A stretch of DNA of 64,000 nt from Kitasatospora fiedleri (lineage in GTDB: Bacteria; Actinomycetota; Actinomycetes; Streptomycetales; Streptomycetaceae), in the NCBI RefSeq assembly GCF_948472415.1, contig NZ_OX419519.1, positions 3,596,001 to 3,660,000 on the forward strand. Reading direction: 5' to 3'. The position numbers were made by a program, and so were the translations under genes. The notes under the pieces were generated by a model. That model did not search any database, was not told the DNA's origin, and saw nothing but the letters and a program-made list of their open reading frames with translations. Below, one piece after another: positions 8,177 through 16,434 of the stretch; the stretch's first letter is position 1; each line of letters starts with the position of its first letter.

Positions 8177-8641
8177 TCAGTCCCGGACCCGGACCGTCAG
8201 CTCGACCTCGACCGGCGCGTCCAGCGGCAGCACCGCCACGCCGACGGCGCTGCGGGCGTGCACGCCGCGCTCGCCGAAGACCTTGCCCAGCAGCTCGCTG
8301 GTGCCGTTGACCACGCCGGGCTGCCCGGTGAAGTCGGGGGCGGAGGCCACGAAGCCGACCACCTTGACCACCTGTTCGACCCGGTCCAGGTCACCGACCA
8401 CCGACTTGACCGCGGCCAGCGCGTTCAGCGCGCAGACCTGCGCCAGCTCCTTGGCGTCCTCCGCGGTGACCTCGGCGCCGACCTTGCCGGTCAGCGGGAG
8501 CTTCCCCGCGACGAACGGCAGCTGCCCGGAGGTCAGCACGTGCACGCCGTCGCGCACCGCCGGGACGTACGCGGCGACCGGGGCGGCGACCTCGGGCAGC
8601 GTCAGCCCGAGCTCGGCGAGCCTCTGCTCGACCTGGCCCAT
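8177..8641 (-). CDS. RidA-family (YjgF/YER057c) protein
   Basis: 154-aa protein of the RidA superfamily, cytosolic trimers of which hydrolyse reactive enamine/imine intermediates or related compounds. Recognisable features are VLTSGQLPFVAGKL (first strand), AKELAQVCALNALAAVKSV (helix), and the C-terminal GVHARSAVGVAVLPLDAPVEVE with the conserved Arg. The ATG at 8641 has AAGGAG 5 bases upstream, located within the stop region of the DUF4177 gene, so the two are coupled. Same order as in Streptomyces near the ArsA-like genes. Confidence 0.88.
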   Translation of the reverse strand: MGQVEQRLAELGLTLPEVAAPVAAYVPAVRDGVHVLTSGQLPFVAGKLPLTGKVGAEVTAEDAKELAQVCALNALAAVKSVVGDLDRVEQVVKVVGFVASAPDFTGQPGVVNGTSELLGKVFGERGVHARSAVGVAVLPLDAPVEVELTVRVRD

Positions 8642-8643
8642 GA

Positions 8644-8799
8644 CTACTCCTTCTCGCGCTTGAGGTACGCGACCAGCTGCTCCGGGTTCGGCCCGGGGAC
8701 GACCTGGACGAGCTCCCAGCCGTCCTGGCCCCAGGTGTCGAGGATCTGCTTGGTGGCGTGCACGAGCAGCGGCACGGTGACGTATTCCCACTTGGTCAT
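8644..8799 (-). CDS. DUF4177 small protein (51 aa)
   Basis: Short protein beginning MTKWEYVTVPLLVH and containing WGQDGWELVQVVPGP, the hallmark of DUF4177, a small domain of unknown function. The ATG at 8799 is chosen because the family starts with this K-W-E-Y strand. The stop lies 2 bases before the RidA ATG, so both are co-translated. Divergent from the ArsA-like ATPase operon. Confidence 0.8.
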   Translation of the reverse strand: MTKWEYVTVPLLVHATKQILDTWGQDGWELVQVVPGPNPEQLVAYLKREKE

Positions 8800-8982
8800 G
8801 GGGGTGACTCTAGCCGCCCGGGCCGGTGTGAGGTGGGACACAAAGCGGGCATGATTCGCCGGGGTGCCCGGGATGCTCCCGGCATCCGGAGCGCTCGCTG
8901 GTTACCCTCGCGGTGAGGGGTGCCCCGGGGCCCCGACCGAGAGCGACGGACAGCGACGGACAGCGGCGGACGGAGAGCGGGC

Positions 8983-10068
8983 GTGGCGGGCACCAGCGGT
9001 ACGGCGGGGCCGACCGAGCAGGCAGCGCCGCGCGAGCCGGACTGGGAGGGCGTCAGGCTGCACGTGGTCAGCGGCAAGGGCGGCACCGGCAAGACCACGC
9101 TGGCCGCCGCGCTGGCCCTGGCCCTGGCCGCCGACGGGCGCCGCACCCTGCTGATCGAGGTGGAGGGCCGGCAGGGCATCGCCGAGCTGTTCCAGATCGC
9201 CGCGCTGCCGTACGAGGAGCGCCGGGTGGCCACCGTGACGCCCGCCCAGCTCGGCCTGCCCGGCAAGGGCCACGGCGAGGTGCACGCGCTGGCGATCGAC
9301 ACCGAGCAGGCGCTGCTGGAGTACCTGGACATGTTCTACAAGCTGGGCCGGGCCGGGAAGGCCCTGCAGAAGGTCGGCTTCGTGGACTTCGCCACCACCG
9401 TCGCCCCGGGCGTGCGCGACGTGCTGCTCACCGGCAAGGCGTGCGAGGCGGCCCGCCGCAAGGGCCCGGACGGCCGCCGCCGCTACGACGCGGTGGTGAT
9501 GGACGCCCCGCCGACCGGCCGGCTGACCCGCTTCCTGAACGTCAACTCCGAGGTGGCGGGCCTGGCCCGGATAGGGCCGATCCACTCCCAGGCGCAGGCG
9601 GTGATGCGGGTGCTGCGCTCCCCCGAGACGGCGGTGCACTTCACCACCCTGCTGGAGGAGATGCCAGTGCAGGAGACCGTGGACGGGATTGCCGACCTGC
9701 GCGAGTCCGGCCTGCCGGTCGGCGGCGTGCTGGTCAACATGGTGCGCCCGCCGATACTGGACGCGGCGGCGGTGGCGGCGGCCGACGGCGACCACCGCGA
9801 GGAGGTGGCGCTGGCCCTCGGCGAGGTCGGCCTGGGCGGGCGCTCGCGCAAGCCGGAGACCGTCCGGGCGCACGTCGAGCCGCTGCTCGACCCGCTGCTG
9901 GAGCAGGCCAGGGAGCACGCCGAGCGGGTCGAACTGGAACGCGCCCAGCGCGCCGACCTCCAGCAACTGCGGCTCCCCACCTACGAGTTGCCGCTGATCG
10001 GCGAGGGCATGGACCTGGCCGGGCTGTACCGGCTGGCGGGCGAGCTGAAGCGGCAGGGAGCGGCGTGA
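8983..10068 (+). CDS. ArsA/Get3-like P-loop ATPase, first of a pair
   Basis: 361-aa anion-transporting-ATPase-family protein. The deviant Walker A GKGGTGKTT is at residues 31-39, with the signature Lys32. A switch region reads VVMDAPPTGR, and a later adenine-region strand is VLVNMVRPP. GTG at 8983 is preceded by GGAGAG. Actinobacterial pairs of such ATPases next to wblA are conserved but their client is unknown; there is no arsenic operon here. Three 10-bp tandem repeats (CAGCGACGGA type) precede the start at about 8941-8973. It is followed by a repeat micro-ORF and a second ATPase. Confidence 0.85.
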   Translation: MAGTSGTAGPTEQAAPREPDWEGVRLHVVSGKGGTGKTTLAAALALALAADGRRTLLIEVEGRQGIAELFQIAALPYEERRVATVTPAQLGLPGKGHGEVHALAIDTEQALLEYLDMFYKLGRAGKALQKVGFVDFATTVAPGVRDVLLTGKACEAARRKGPDGRRRYDAVVMDAPPTGRLTRFLNVNSEVAGLARIGPIHSQAQAVMRVLRSPETAVHFTTLLEEMPVQETVDGIADLRESGLPVGGVLVNMVRPPILDAAAVAAADGDHREEVALALGEVGLGGRSRKPETVRAHVEPLLDPLLEQAREHAERVELERAQRADLQQLRLPTYELPLIGEGMDLAGLYRLAGELKRQGAA

Positions 10069-10157
10069 GCACGGTGGACGGCACGAGCACGGCGGACGGC
10101 ACGAGCACGGCGGACGGCACGAGCACGGCGGACGGCGCGAGGCAGGGAGCGGCATGA
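10065..10157 (+). CDS. 30-aa repeat micro-ORF linking the two ATPases
   Basis: A GTG-initiated ORF whose start overlaps the stop of ATPase 1 (GTGA, 10065-10068) and whose stop overlaps the start of ATPase 2 (ATGA, 10154-10157). It contains three perfect 18-bp units (ACGAGCACGGCGGACGGC at 10083, 10101, 10119) plus a partial copy, encoding TSTADG hexapeptides. The sequence GCAGGGAGCGGC(G/A)TGA occurs at both ends, as if an original ATGA overlap had been split by repeat growth. Probably a translational relay rather than a functional peptide. Confidence 0.5.
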   Translation: MSTVDGTSTADGTSTADGTSTADGARQGAA

Positions 10158-11341
10158 CCGGGCTGGACATCGACACCCTGATCGACGACCCGGAGACCCG
10201 GATCGTGGTCTGCTGCGGCTCCGGCGGCGTCGGCAAGACCACCACCGCCGCGGCGATCGGCCTGCGCGCCGCCGAGCGCGGGCGACGCGTCGTGGTGCTG
10301 ACCATCGACCCGGCCCGCCGGCTGGCCCAGTCGATGGGCCTGAGCGAGCTGGACAACACCCCGCGGGTGGTCAAGGGCACCCGCGGCGAGGGCGAGCTCC
10401 AGGCCATGATGTTGGACATGAAGCGGACCTTCGACGAGGTCGTGCTGGCCCACGCGGAGCCCGAACGCGCCAGGGCGATCATGGAGAACCCGTTCTACCA
10501 GTCGCTGTCGGCCGGTTTCGCGGGCACCCAGGAGTACATGGCGATGGAGAAGCTCGGCCAGCTCCGGGCCGAGGACCGCTGGGACCTGATCGTCGTCGAC
10601 ACCCCGCCGTCGCGCTCCGCGCTGGACTTCCTGGACGCCCCGAGCCGGCTCGGCTCCTTCCTGGACGGCCGGGTGATCCGGCTGCTGACCGCCCCCGCCA
10701 AGGTCGGCGGCCGCTCCGCGATGAAGTTCCTCAACGTCGGCGTGGGGCTGATCAGCGGCACCCTCGGCAAGATCTTCGGCGCCCAGCTGCTCACCGACAT
10801 CCAGACCTTCGTCTCCGCGACCGACTCGATGTTCGGCGGCTTCCGCGAACGCGCCGACCGCACCTACCAACTGCTCAAGGCCGAGGGGACCGCGTTCCTG
10901 GTGGTCGCCGCCCCGGAACGGGACGCGCTGCGCGAGGCCGCCTACTTCGTCGACCGGCTGGCCGCCGACGAGATGCCGCTGGCCGGCCTGGTGCTCAACC
11001 GGGTGCACTCCACCGGCGCCCCGCAGCTCACCGCCGAACGCGCGCTGGCCGCCGCCGAGGCCCTGGAGGAGAACGGCACGCCGCACGCCACCGTGGCGGC
11101 CGAGACGCTGGCCGCCGGGCTGCTGCGGCTGCACGCCGAACGGATGCAGGTCATGACGAGGGAGCGGCGCACCCGCAACCGCTTCGCCTCGGTCTACCCG
11201 GACGTGCCGATCGTCGAGGTGGCCGCCCTCCCCGGCGACGTCCACGACCTGGACGGCCTGCGGGCGGTCGGCGAGCTGCTCGGCACCCCCACCGAACAAC
11301 CTGCCGAAGCACCCGCCGGACCGCGGGAGCCCACCGGGTGA
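10154..11341 (+). CDS. ArsA/Get3-like P-loop ATPase, second of a pair
   Basis: 395-aa ATPase of the same family as its neighbour. Its P-loop is GSGGVGKTT (residues 22-30): the signature Lys of the deviant Walker A motif is replaced by Ser, unlike the partner protein. Other motifs are VVLTIDPARRLAQSMG and VVDTPPSRSALDFLDAPSR (switch II). Such pairs may work as a hetero-complex in which only one subunit contributes the signature Lys; this is inference. The C-terminus is Pro/Glu-rich. A hairpin at 11386-11408 follows. It is convergent with wblA. Confidence 0.85.
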   Translation: MTGLDIDTLIDDPETRIVVCCGSGGVGKTTTAAAIGLRAAERGRRVVVLTIDPARRLAQSMGLSELDNTPRVVKGTRGEGELQAMMLDMKRTFDEVVLAHAEPERARAIMENPFYQSLSAGFAGTQEYMAMEKLGQLRAEDRWDLIVVDTPPSRSALDFLDAPSRLGSFLDGRVIRLLTAPAKVGGRSAMKFLNVGVGLISGTLGKIFGAQLLTDIQTFVSATDSMFGGFRERADRTYQLLKAEGTAFLVVAAPERDALREAAYFVDRLAADEMPLAGLVLNRVHSTGAPQLTAERALAAAEALEENGTPHATVAAETLAAGLLRLHAERMQVMTRERRTRNRFASVYPDVPIVEVAALPGDVHDLDGLRAVGELLGTPTEQPAEAPAGPREPTG

Positions 11342-11385
11342 GCCCGGCCCGAAGCCCGGCCCGCAGCCCGGACCGTCGAGCCTGC

Positions 11386-11408
11386 CGGGCGGGTCGACGA
11401 CCCGCCCG
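11386..11408. terminator. Bidirectional hairpin between ATPase 2 and wblA
   Basis: 10-bp perfect stem (11386-11395 with 11399-11408) closing a GAC loop, located between convergent genes. Confidence 0.7.
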
Positions 11409-11429
11409 CCACGGCCTCCTGACGGAGCC

Positions 11430-11753
11430 TCAGACCGCCTGGGCGTAGTCCCGCAGGACCACCCCGGTCGCCAGCGACTCCTCGTACTCGGTGCGCGCGG
11501 TCTCCAGCAGCCGGCGCCAGGAGTCCACGGTCGGCCGCCGGCGCAGCAGCGCCCGCCGCTCGCGCTCCGTCATCCCGCCCCAGACGCCGAACTCGACCCG
11601 GTTGTCGAGCGCGTCCGCGAGACACTCGGTGCGCACGGGGCACCCGCTGCACACCGCCTTGGCGCGGTTCTGCGCCGCCCCCTGCACGAACAGTTCATCC
11701 GGATCGCTCGTGCGGCACGCCGCCTGCGCGCTCCAGTCGTCCACCCAGCCCAT
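11430..11753 (-). CDS. wblA: WblA, WhiB-like iron-sulfur regulator
   Basis: 107-aa WhiB-family protein. Cysteines at 13, 35, 38 and 44 (C..CxxC..C) bind a [4Fe-4S] cluster and are followed by GVWGGMTERERRALLRRRP, the Gly-Trp turn and basic DNA-binding segment. The start MGWVDDWSAQAAC matches WblA as I recall it in Streptomyces, where it is a pleiotropic regulator of sporulation, oxidative stress and antibiotic production. The frame is open to an ATG at 11810, but 11753 fits the family and has GGAGAGG upstream. Position between the ArsA-like pair and a PBP gene is the conserved one. Confidence 0.93.
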   Translation of the reverse strand: MGWVDDWSAQAACRTSDPDELFVQGAAQNRAKAVCSGCPVRTECLADALDNRVEFGVWGGMTERERRALLRRRPTVDSWRRLLETARTEYEESLATGVVLRDYAQAV

Positions 11754-11908
11754 CCCGGCGCCGTCCTCTCCCGATTCGGGGCTCCCCCACGGCGGCAACG
11801 GCATATTCACCGTTGCCAGTTGAGGACGTTACGGAAGAACGGCACAGCGCAACAGCCCCTGTATGCCCAATCTCGAATGACCCAATTGGACTATGGGTGT
11901 CCAGCAGC

Positions 11909-11924
11909 TCACTCGTTGGAGTGA
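11909..11924. promoter_or_regulatory. Inverted repeat, wblA-proximal copy
   Basis: TCACTC-GTTG-GAGTGA, a perfect 6-bp inverted repeat with a 4-base spacer, about 155 bp upstream of the wblA start. The same motif recurs at 12041-12060 in this intergenic region, which argues for a binding site of one regulator controlling wblA and/or the PBP gene. It does not match the BldD consensus because the spacer is longer. Confidence 0.5.
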
Positions 11925-12040
11925 TTGCAGGTCGGGGGGCTTGCCGGGGCCGGAAGGGGCGTTTTCGTCACGGTGCGCGACAGCGGCCCGCCGCGCATCC
12001 GCCCGGATCACGGACAGAACGCCGCGAATCGGACAAAGCT

Positions 12041-12060
12041 CATCACTCACAAGAGTGATG
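12041..12060. promoter_or_regulatory. Inverted repeat, PBP-proximal copy
   Basis: CATCACTC-ACAA-GAGTGATG, a perfect 8-bp inverted repeat with a 4-base spacer, about 95 bp upstream of the PBP start. It shares the core TCACTC-N4-GAGTGA with the site at 11909-11924. The two centres are about 134 bp apart. Confidence 0.55.
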
Positions 12061-12153
12061 ACGATGGACAGAGCGAAGCTGTCGCAGTTCTGTGACAAGC
12101 GTAGGCGAACACCTGCCCCCCTGTACGGGATTCCGACACGTAGGGTTCTCTCC

Positions 12154-14444
12154 ATGGCACCCACGCGATCCACCGGCTCCCTGATGGACAAGGCAGGCAA
12201 CGGCGTCAAGTTCCTCGGCGGCTCGATCCTGGCCGGCGTCCTGGTCGCCGGCATGGCGCTGCCCGCCGTCGGAGCGTTCGGCCTGACCGCCAAGGACACC
12301 GCCGACTCGTTCGACAACATCCCGGACGACTTCAAGCAGCCCACCCTCTCCCAGGCGTCGATGATCTACGACGCCAAGGGCGGCCTGATCGCCAAGGTGT
12401 ACGACCGCGACCGCACCATCCTCACCGCCGACCAGATGGCCCCGGTGATGCGCCAGGCCCAGGTCGACATCGAGGACGCCCGGTTCTACGAGCACGGCGC
12501 CGTCGACCTCAAGGGCGTGCTCCGCGCGATCACCAAGAACGCCGAGTCCGGCACCACCGCGCAGGGCGCCTCCACGCTCACCCAGCAGTACGTGAAGAAC
12601 GTCTTCGTCGAGCAGGCCGGCGACGACCAGGCCGCCTTCCTCGAAGCCACCAAGAAGAGCCTGGGCCGCAAGATCCAGGAGCTCAAGTACGCCATCAAGC
12701 TGGAAGAGGACCTGAGCAAGGACCAGATCCTCACCAACTACCTGAACATCACGTTCTACGGCCACCAGGCGTACGGCGTCGAGGCCGCCGCCAACCGGTA
12801 CTTCAGCAAGAGCGCCAAGGACCTCACCGTCCCCGAGGCCGCGATGCTGGCCGGCCTGGTGCAGAACCCCACGGCGTACGACCCGATCGCCCACCCGCAG
12901 GCCGCGCAGACCCGCCGCAACACGGTGATCAACAAGCTGCTGGAGTACAAGCACATCACCCCGGAGCAGGCCAAGGCCGCCCTGGACGCGCCGCTCGGCA
13001 TCAAGTACTCCGAGCCGCAGAACGGCTGCATCACCGCCGACCAGGGCATGGGCTTCTTCTGCGACTACGTGCGCCACGTGGTCAAGCAGGACCCGGCGTT
13101 CGGGGCCACCGCGGCGGACCGCCAGAAGCTGTGGTCGCAGGGCGGGTTGAAGATCAACACCACCATCGACCCGGACAAGCAGAAGGCGATGTACAACGCG
13201 GTCACCAAGAAGGTCTACGTGACCGACCCGGTGTCCTCGGCCGGCACCATGATCGAACCCGGCACCGGCAAGATCCTCGCCATGGCCCAGACCCGCCCGT
13301 ACGGCCTGGACACCTCGAAGAACCAGACCGTGCTGAACCTCAACGTCGGCGCGTCCATGGGCGGCGGCAACGGCTTCTCCCCCGGCTCGACCTTCAAGCC
13401 GATCGTGGCCGCGGCCGCGCTGGAGTCCGGCGTCCCGATCAGCCAGGAGTACCCCTCGCCCTACAGCATGGAGTACCCCAGGATGACCACCTGCGAGGGC
13501 ACCACCCACGACCCGCAGACGCTGACCAACGAGTCCACCAGCGAGCACGGCCCGTACAGCCTGCAGATCGCCATGCAGAAGTCGGTCAACACCTACTTCA
13601 TCCAGCTCGAACAGCAGATCGGCCTGTGCCCGGTGAAGCAGATGACCGACAAGCTCGGCCTCGGCACCCTGGCCAACGGCAGCAAGATCCAGCAGGTCGC
13701 CTCGATGACGCTCGGCACCCAGGAGGTCAGCCCGCTGCAGATGGCCACCGCCTACGCCGCGTTCGCCGCCCGGGGCCTCTACTGCTCCCCGGTCGCGATC
13801 ACCTCGGTGACCAACGGCGAGGGCAAGGAACTCGGCGTCCCCGGTGCCAACTGCACCCAGGCGATGTCCCAGACCACCGCGGACGGCATCAACACCCTGC
13901 TGCTCGGCGTGACCGAGAAGGGCACCGGCTCCGCCCTCGGCCTCGACGACGGCCGCCAGATCGCCGGCAAGACCGGCACCACCGACAACCGCTACGCAGC
14001 CTGGTTCACCGGCTACACCCCGAACCTGTCCACCTCGGTCTGGCTCGGCGGCGTCGGCGGCAACGTCTCGATGCGCAACATGCGCATCGGCGGCCACCCC
14101 TTCAGCGCGGTCTACGGCTCCGACGGCCCCGGCCCGATCTGGCAGATGGCCATGAACGACGCCCTGGACGGCAGCCCCGTGTCCAGCTTCCAGAAGGTCG
14201 ACATCCCGCAGCCCAGCCAGCCGTCGTCCACCCCCAGCGACACCCCCTCCGCCCCCTCCGGCGACAACGCCACCCAGACCGGCAACACCACCCCCAACAC
14301 CGGGAACCCCGGCAACCCCGGCAACACCGGCAACACCGGCAACACCGGCCTCCCCGGCTGGCCCACCGGCGGCGCCACCAACGGCGGCATCAGCCTCCCG
14401 CCGGGCGTCATCGGGGGAACACCGGCAAGCCCGGCCGCCACTAG
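12154..14444 (+). CDS. Class A penicillin-binding protein (frameshifted near the C-terminus)
   Basis: Bifunctional peptidoglycan synthase acting at the outer face of the membrane. Residues 20-44 form the single N-terminal membrane anchor. The GT51 transglycosylase domain contains the catalytic Glu107 in EDARFYEHG, then GASTLTQQYVKN and NYLNITFYG. The transpeptidase domain has S412-T-F-K415, S477-V-N479 and K606-T-G608. A Ser/Pro/Asn-Gly-Thr tail follows. In the given sequence the frame does not stop at 14444 but continues for over 1.7 kb. One extra G in the run 14413-14417 restores GGNTGKPGRH and a stop at 14444, just before a terminator. With this the protein is 763 aa. It is the conserved neighbour of wblA (SCO3580-like). 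Confidence 0.88.
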
Positions 14445-14487
14445 CCGCGGCGGCCCCCGGAACGCACCGCCTGTCGCCGGAACGCGC

Positions 14488-14523
14488 GAACCGCCCGCGA
14501 GGAATCCTCCTCGCGGGCGGTTC
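14488..14523. terminator. Perfect 16-bp terminator hairpin
   Basis: Stem 14488-14503 with 14508-14523, loop ATCC. It lies between the PBP gene and the convergent YqeY gene. Its position right after 14444 supports that as the true PBP stop. Confidence 0.85.
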
Positions 14524-14621
14524 GGCGTTCACGGCCCCCGTCAGCCCGTCAGCTCTTCAGCTCTTCGGACTGCTCCTCGGGCTGCTCTTCAGACCGCTCC
14601 CCCAGGCCCCTCCCCCGGCGC

Positions 14622-15077
14622 TCAGCCGGCCAGGGCGGCCTTCACGGCGGCGGCCACCCGGCCGCCGTCCGCCTTGCCCTCCACCTGCGGGCGCACCAGC
14701 TTCATCACGGCGCCCATGCCCTGCGGGCCGCTCGCCCCGGACTCCGCCACCGCGGCGGCCACCACGGCCGCCAGCTCCTCGTCCGTCAGCTGCTTCGGCA
14801 GGAACTCGGCCAGCACCTCGCCCTCGGCCCGCTCCCGCGCCGCCTGCTCGGCCCGGCCGGCGCCCTCGAAGGCGGTCGCCGCCTCCCGGCGCTTCTTCGC
14901 CTCCCGGCCGATCACCTGCTGCACCTCGTCGTCGGACAGCGCGCGCTTCTCCTCGCCCGCCACCTCCGCGCTGGTGATCGCGGACAGCGTCAGCCGGAGG
15001 GTGGACGAGCGCAGCTCGTCCCGTGCCTTGATCGCAGCCGTGAGGTCCTCCTGCAGCTGCTCCTTGAGCGTCGTCAT
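14622..15077 (-). CDS. GatB/YqeY-domain protein
   Basis: 151-aa cytosolic helical protein. It begins MTTLKEQLQEDLTAAIKARD and contains SSTLRLTLSAI, DEVQQVIGREAKKRREAA, EFLPKQLTDEEL and GMGAVMKLVRPQVEGKADG, the successive YqeY signatures. This domain is shared with the tail of GatB, where it contacts tRNA; the role of the free-standing protein is unknown. The ATG at 15077 is chosen because all family members start at this helix; the frame extends upstream without a start signal. It is divergent from the metallophosphoesterase gene. Confidence 0.9.
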   Translation of the reverse strand: MTTLKEQLQEDLTAAIKARDELRSSTLRLTLSAITSAEVAGEEKRALSDDEVQQVIGREAKKRREAATAFEGAGRAEQAARERAEGEVLAEFLPKQLTDEELAAVVAAAVAESGASGPQGMGAVMKLVRPQVEGKADGGRVAAAVKAALAG

Positions 15078-15208
15078 GCGGTCGATTCTGGCACCTGCCC
15101 CGCCCCGCCGCCGCTCCTTTACCCTCCGCCCCGCTCCTGACGCCCCGTCGGACCGCTCCACCCCCGGGTGCCCGTCCGTCCGTTCGGCCCGTCTGCGACC
15201 ATGGACCG

Positions 15209-16152
15209 ATGCGACCGCTGTACTCCGTCCCGCTCGGTGTCGCCGCCACCGGCGCCGCCTGTCTCGTCTACGCCGCCGGGTACGAGGTCCGCTCGTTCCG
15301 CCTGCGCCGCGTCGAGGTCCCGATCCTGCCCGCCGGCGCCCGGCCGGTCCGGGTCCTCCAGGTCTCCGACATCCACATGGTCAACGGCCAGGCCAAGAAG
15401 CAGCGCTGGCTGAAGAGCCTGGCCGGCCTCCGCCCCGACCTGGTCGTCAACACCGGGGACAACCTCTCCGACCCGCTCGCGGTCCCCGCCGCCCTGGACG
15501 CCCTCGGCCCGCTGATGGACTTCCCCGGCGTCTACGTCTTCGGCTCCAACGACTACTACGGCCCCACCCCCAAGAGCCCCACCCGCTACCTCAAGGCCCT
15601 CCGCAGCGGCGTCCACGGCCTCAACAACCCCGACGGCAGCGGCCGCCGCGGCATCAGCGGCGCCGTCCACAACCCCTGGCAGAAGCTCCGCGACGGCTTC
15701 GACCAAGCCGGCTGGCTCAACCTCAACAACGCCCGCGGCCGCCTCACCGTCGCCGGCCTCGACATCGAGTTCACCGGCCTCGACGACCCGCACATCCGCC
15801 ACGACCGCTACGCCGCCGTCGCCGGCGGCCCCTCCCCCGACGCCGACCTCTCCCTCGCCGTCGTCCACGCCCCCTACCTCCGCTCCCTCGACGCCTTCAC
15901 CGCCGACGGCTATCCCCTGATCCTGGCCGGCCACACCCACGGCGGCCAGCTCTGCATCCCCTTCTACGGCGCCCTGGTCACCAACTGCGACCTCGACACC
16001 GACCGCGTCAAGGGCCTCTCCACCCACACCACCCCCCACCACCGCTCCTACCTCCACGTCTCCGCCGGCTGCGGCACCAACCGCTACACCCCCCTCCGCT
16101 TCGCCTGCCCCCCGAAGCCACCCTCCTCACCCTCACCCCCGTCCCCCGCTGA
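15209..16152 (+). CDS. Metallophosphoesterase, YkuE-like (frameshifted near the C-terminus)
   Basis: Calcineurin-like phosphoesterase of about 314 aa with an N-terminal hydrophobic segment. Metal motifs: VSDIHMVN, NTGDNLSD, GSNDYYG (Asn-Asp in place of GNH[DE]), and AGHTHGGQL. The last 15 codons are out of frame in the given sequence: after RFAC the frame continues through a tRNA gene to 16447. One extra C in the C6 run 16108-16113 restores PPEATLLTLTPVPR and a stop at 16152, the normal family ending (compare SEITLLTL in the second enzyme at 62650-63891). No clear Shine-Dalgarno. In-frame alternatives to the ATG at 15209 were not found. Confidence 0.85.
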
Positions 16153-16240
16153 CCAGCCCCGAAACCGGATTTCGTCTCTGGCCCCACCTCCTGTAGAGTT
16201 CTACTCGTTGCGCCGGACACGGAAGGCAACACCGCAGGAC

Positions 16241-16314
<74 letters not shown>

Positions 16315-16332
16315 CTTCGTAAGTGCAGGTGA

Positions 16333-16362
16333 GGGCCCCACTGGAGAGATCCGGTGGGGCCC
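16333..16362 (+). terminator. Terminator of tRNA-Pro
   Basis: 12-bp stem with one T-G wobble (16333-16344 with 16351-16362), 6-base loop, followed by TTCCTCGTT. Confidence 0.75.
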
Positions 16363-16434
16363 TTCCTCGTTGTGCGCGCTCGCCCGGACGGCTCGGGTTC
16401 CGGGCGGCGCCCACCTTCGGGGGACCGAGAGGGG

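Noticed and set aside
8983..11341. An arsenic-resistance operon
   Set aside because: Only ArsA-like ATPases are present; no arsB, arsC or arsR, and the site is the conserved wblA neighbourhood.
11909..12060. BldD binding sites
   Set aside because: The half-sites look similar, but the 4-base spacer is longer than the BldD consensus allows.
11893..16152. A giant fusion of the PBP with 570 extra residues
   Set aside because: The extension crosses a perfect terminator and runs antisense to YqeY; a one-base run error explains it better.
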